Shown: in pieces, positions 22,093-23,205 of the stretch | Layout of the letters: the number at the start of each line of letters is the position of its first letter | How positions within the stretch are numbered: position 1 is the stretch's first letter | Assembly: GCA_046302715.1 (NCBI GenBank) | Contig: JBKCHQ010000047.1 | Location: 1 to 23,205 of the forward strand | Reading direction: 5' to 3' | DNA: 23,205 nucleotides | DNA from: CAMCXT01 sp046302715 | Lineage (GTDB): Bacteria > Bacteroidota > Bacteroidia > M30B66 | Notes under the pieces: model-generated | The model's input: the letters and a program-made list of their open reading frames with translations, nothing else | Told to the model about the DNA's origin: nothing | Database searches by the model: none | Program-made: the position numbers and the translations under genes

Positions 22093-23205
22093 ATGAACCT
22101 AACCTTTCGCCATCAAATATCAAAAGCCCTTCAAACGGAACCTGATAACATAACGATGTTTTGGAAAGGAAGAGTGGCGCTTTATGCCTTACTTAAAGCA
22201 TTTAAGATTAAGGAAGGAGACGAAGTGATTTTGCCTGCCTTTACCTGTGTGGTTGTACCCAATGCAATATTGTATTGCGGTGCGGTACCGGTGTATGTAG
22301 ATATCGATCCCTTTACACTTAATGCAAGTCCGGAATCCATTAAAAATGCAATTTCTGCGCGAACGAAACTAATTATTGCACAAAACACTTTTGGACTTTC
22401 TTCCAATCTTTCCGAGATTATTAAATTGGCAAGAAATCAATCGATACCAGTAATTGAAGACTGTACGCATGGTTTTGGTGGTACGTTTAACGGGAATATC
22501 AATGGCACCATGGCAGATGCCGCATTCTTTTCTACTCAATGGAATAAGCCTTTTTCGACGGGTATAGGTGGCTTTGCCTTTGTTAGAGAGGGAGAAAAGG
22601 CTCAATGTATGCGCGAACTTGAAGGCAAAGCAATAAAACCATCCCTTAGGCAGGCACTTCAACTTGAAGTTTTATTGCACATCAAGAACATGATGAAGCA
22701 ACCTTGGATTTATTGGCCAATGGTTAAAGCCTATCGGTGGATGAGTAAAAACAAGCTCGTTATTGGATCATCGCAGGCAGATGAATTAAATAGCATTAAA
22801 ATGCCCGAGCTATTTTTAATGAGAATGTCTGAAACTCAGAAAAAAAAGGGGGCTCGAGAAATAACCAAGGTGAAGTATTTTAATACCAAACGGAAAGAAA
22901 TCGCCCGGCGGTATTACGAACACCTGAAGATGCTGGATATTTTTGTTCCGTGGCATGATGAACATACCTATTTAAAATTTCCAATTTTGGTTAAAAACAG
23001 AGCGCTGTTCATTGAATTGGCCGAACGTAATAACATTGAGTTGGGCGATTGGTTCCTCTCCCCTATTCATCCAATTACATCAAACTTCGAGGTGTGGAAA
23101 TATTCTGTGGGTAAAAATCCTATCGCTGAAAAAATATCCACACATTGTGTTAACCTGCCAACGCAACTTAATGTGGATGAGCTTTATTTAAAAAGAATTC
23201 TTAAA
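22093..23205 (+). CDS. DegT/DnrJ/EryC1/StrS-family aminotransferase (partial)
   Basis: 371 codons are present and the frame is still open at the right edge, so the protein is only slightly truncated or nearly complete. It is a PLP-dependent fold-type I sugar aminotransferase. An N-terminal MFWKGRVALYALLKAF and GDEVILPAFTCVVVPNAILY set up the PLP pocket. VYVDIDPFTLN and LIIAQNTFGLSS follow. The PLP-ring Asp is D123 in IEDCTHGFGG, and K152 in STQWNKPFSTGIGGF is the expected Schiff-base lysine. The 'STQW-x-KP' form differs from the more common 'HATKNL' type and marks a side branch of the family. It probably aminates a keto-sugar nucleotide for the polysaccharide built by the adjacent enzymes. 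No sugar-nucleotide dehydratase that would make its substrate is in the window. Confidence 0.9.
   Translation, partial: MNLTFRHQISKALQTEPDNITMFWKGRVALYALLKAFKIKEGDEVILPAFTCVVVPNAILYCGAVPVYVDIDPFTLNASPESIKNAISARTKLIIAQNTFGLSSNLSEIIKLARNQSIPVIEDCTHGFGGTFNGNINGTMADAAFFSTQWNKPFSTGIGGFAFVREGEKAQCMRELEGKAIKPSLRQALQLEVLLHIKNMMKQPWIYWPMVKAYRWMSKNKLVIGSSQADELNSIKMPELFLMRMSETQKKKGAREITKVKYFNTKRKEIARRYYEHLKMLDIFVPWHDEHTYLKFPILVKNRALFIELAERNNIELGDWFLSPIHPITSNFEVWKYSVGKNPIAEKISTHCVNLPTQLNVDELYLKRILK

Noticed and set aside
14204..23205. Defence system or mobile element in the A/T-rich right-hand part
   Set aside because: Every open frame there fits polysaccharide synthesis; no nuclease, helicase, transposase, integrase or repeat array was seen.

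Overview
The window is ordinary-looking chromosome of a Bacteroidota bacterium (a T9SS-bearing member of the Flavobacteriia/Sphingobacteriia-type lineages; I cannot place it lower). The evidence is an IPExxxVDY-family gene, a DUF4476-like N-terminus, a secreted subtilisin ending in a type IX secretion sorting domain, several TAnnTTTG-type -7 promoter boxes, almost no Shine-Dalgarno sequences, and the gene order acpP-fabF-rnc-IPExxxVDY-pyk divergent from purN-rnhA. There is no stretch over 300 bases without a gene, and I saw no tRNA, rRNA, CRISPR array, transposase or attachment site.

Layout. Bases 1-215 (minus) hold the start of a secreted DUF4476-like protein cut off by the window edge. Bases 311-4489 (minus) are a housekeeping operon: acyl carrier protein, beta-ketoacyl-ACP synthase II, RNase III, an uncharacterised IPExxxVDY protein and pyruvate kinase. 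Divergent from it, purN and rnhA (plus, 4657-5691) run head-on, with no spacer, into a minus-strand pair made of a lipoprotein and a T9SS-type subtilisin (5692-8109). Next on the minus strand is a set reading M23 peptidase, MORN-repeat protein, mnmA (11844-8185), with the last two overlapping by 4 bases. Divergent from that, a plus-strand set encodes a small coiled-coil protein, ZapA and RNase Y (11949-14137), joining cell division to membrane-bound mRNA decay.

From 14204 to the right edge (plus) lies a surface-polysaccharide cluster: flippase, GNAT/FemAB-like transferase, polysaccharide-deacetylase-like protein, hexapeptide acyltransferase, polymerase/ligase, three GT4 glycosyltransferases and a DegT/DnrJ/EryC1/StrS aminotransferase cut off by the edge. 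The first eight genes overlap or nearly touch, so they are probably one transcript. Together they suggest a lipid-linked repeat unit built by the GTs, decorated by acyl transfer, possibly containing an amino sugar, flipped by the Wzx-like protein and polymerised or ligated by the Wzy/WaaL-like protein. The initiating sugar transferase and export proteins are not in view. This region is visibly more A+T-rich than the housekeeping part, as is usual for exchangeable polysaccharide loci.

No clearly unprecedented system is evident. The best candidates for something undescribed are the coiled-coil partner encoded beside zapA-rny, the IPExxxVDY protein inside the acpP operon, the deacetylase-like protein with a non-canonical metal site, and a set of non-ATG starts including back-to-back TTG starts in fabF and rnc.
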